Assembly (NCBI GenBank): GCA_913056285.1
Contig: CAJXNE010000110.1
Coordinates: 1 to 7,039, forward strand
Direction of reading: 5' to 3'
From: an uncultured Zetaproteobacteria bacterium
GTDB taxonomy: Bacteria; Pseudomonadota; Zetaproteobacteria; Mariprofundales; Mariprofundaceae
Length of the DNA: 7,039 nucleotides
Made by a program: the position numbers and the translations under genes. Below the pieces are notes generated by a model. The model made no database searches. It saw only the letters and a list, made by a program, of their open reading frames with translations, and had not been told where the DNA came from. Of the stretch, positions 6,874 to 7,039 are shown in pieces (within the stretch, counting starts at the first letter, position 1; every line of letters begins with the position of its first letter).

Positions 6874-6952
6874 ATTTGTTGGTATATTTTTAGCATTGAC
6901 AGCGTATTTAGGAAATATACCAACAGATATACCATCTATTTGTTGGTATATC
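6874..6952. repeat. Cluster of four TGGTATAT-core repeats upstream of int; probable integrase arm-type sites or operators
   Basis: The core TGGTATAT occurs on the + strand at 6880-6887 and 6944-6951, and as its complement ATATACCA at 6915-6922 and 6927-6934. The two + copies are part of a 14-bp exact direct repeat ATTTGTTGGTATAT (6874-6887 and 6938-6951). The 11-bp form TGTTGGTATAT also appears inverted at 6915-6925, and GATATACCA (6926-6934) pairs with TGGTATATC (6944-6952) as a 9-bp perfect inverted repeat. This many copies within 79 bp beside an integrase gene is what arm-type binding sites of a tyrosine recombinase look like. They lie between the candidate promoter and the start codon, so binding could also repress int. 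The repeats are seen directly; the binding role is inference. Confidence 0.65.
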
Positions 6953-6959
6953 TTAGAAT

Positions 6960-6989
6960 AGTATAGAACATAGTAAAACAAGATGGCAA
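6960..6989 (-). promoter_or_regulatory. Candidate sigma-70 promoter for the integrase
   Basis: On the - strand, TTGCCA (complement of 6984-6989) and TATACT (complement of 6960-6965) are separated by 18 bases, resembling -35 and -10 boxes. Transcription would begin near 6953 and read through the repeat cluster before the int start. The region is A+T-rich, so chance matches are possible. Confidence 0.45.
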
Positions 6990-6990
6990 G

Positions 6991-7021
6991 AAAAAAGCCT
7001 GCAAACATTAGCTTACAGGCT
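6991..7021 (-). terminator. Intrinsic terminator on the leftward strand
   Basis: AGCCTG (6996-7001) and CAGGCT (7016-7021) form a 6-bp perfect stem that can extend past one mismatch by AA/TT, with a loop of about 8 bases. On the - strand the hairpin is followed by TTTTTT (6996-6991), part of which pairs with the loop-distal end of the stem. It would stop transcription arriving from beyond the right edge, just before the candidate int promoter. On the + strand no T run follows, so it is one-directional. Confidence 0.6.
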
Positions 7022-7039
7022 CTTATAGGACGTTATCGT

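Noticed and set aside
6896..6924. TTGACA on the + strand as a -35 box of a rightward promoter
   Set aside because: No acceptable -10 box falls at 16-18 bases, and no rightward gene follows within the window.
1..7039. CRISPR arrays, insertion sequences, rRNA or tRNA genes
   Set aside because: No spaced repeat array, transposase, terminal inverted repeats or cloverleaf-like sequence was seen by eye.

Overview
The window holds the 3' part of a type I restriction-modification (hsd) operon on the + strand, running convergently into a P4-type site-specific integrase gene on the - strand. The families and base composition (roughly balanced GC in the hsd genes, more A+T around the integrase and its upstream region) fit a proteobacterium, most likely a gammaproteobacterium. 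This is inferred from protein style only; no species can be named. The layout is typical of a defence cargo at the integrase-bearing end of an integrative genomic island.

Left to right: (1) 2-700, the C-terminal part of the modification subunit HsdM, whose start and catalytic motifs lie outside the window. (2) 697-900, a 67-codon gene that resembles only the C-terminal end of Abi_2-family (AbiD/AbiF-like) abortive infection proteins. It overlaps hsdM (GTGA) and hsdS (ATGA). (3) 897-2252, the specificity subunit HsdS, with two target recognition domains and near-duplicate conserved regions. (4) 2255-5149, the restriction/translocase subunit HsdR, with complete nuclease and helicase motifs. (5) 5159-5629, an unrecognised 156-aa gene immediately downstream of hsdR. 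(6) 5639-6859 on the - strand, a full-length tyrosine recombinase. (7) 6860-7039, a non-coding region with four TGGTATAT-core sites in both orientations, a candidate integrase promoter and a leftward intrinsic terminator.

How they would work together: HsdM2S methylates the target set by the two HsdS domains, and adding HsdR allows ATP-driven translocation and cleavage of unmethylated DNA. The + strand genes overlap or lie within 9 bp of each other, so they look like one transcriptional unit with translational coupling. The integrase would move the island. Its upstream repeats are probable arm-type or autoregulatory binding sites.

The hsd and integrase genes belong to well-known families. The less ordinary elements are the Abi_2-like C-terminal mini-gene wedged between hsdM and hsdS, the unrecognised gene appended after hsdR, the in-frame repeats in hsdS, and the repeat cluster upstream of the integrase. 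No evidence for a wholly new system is visible.
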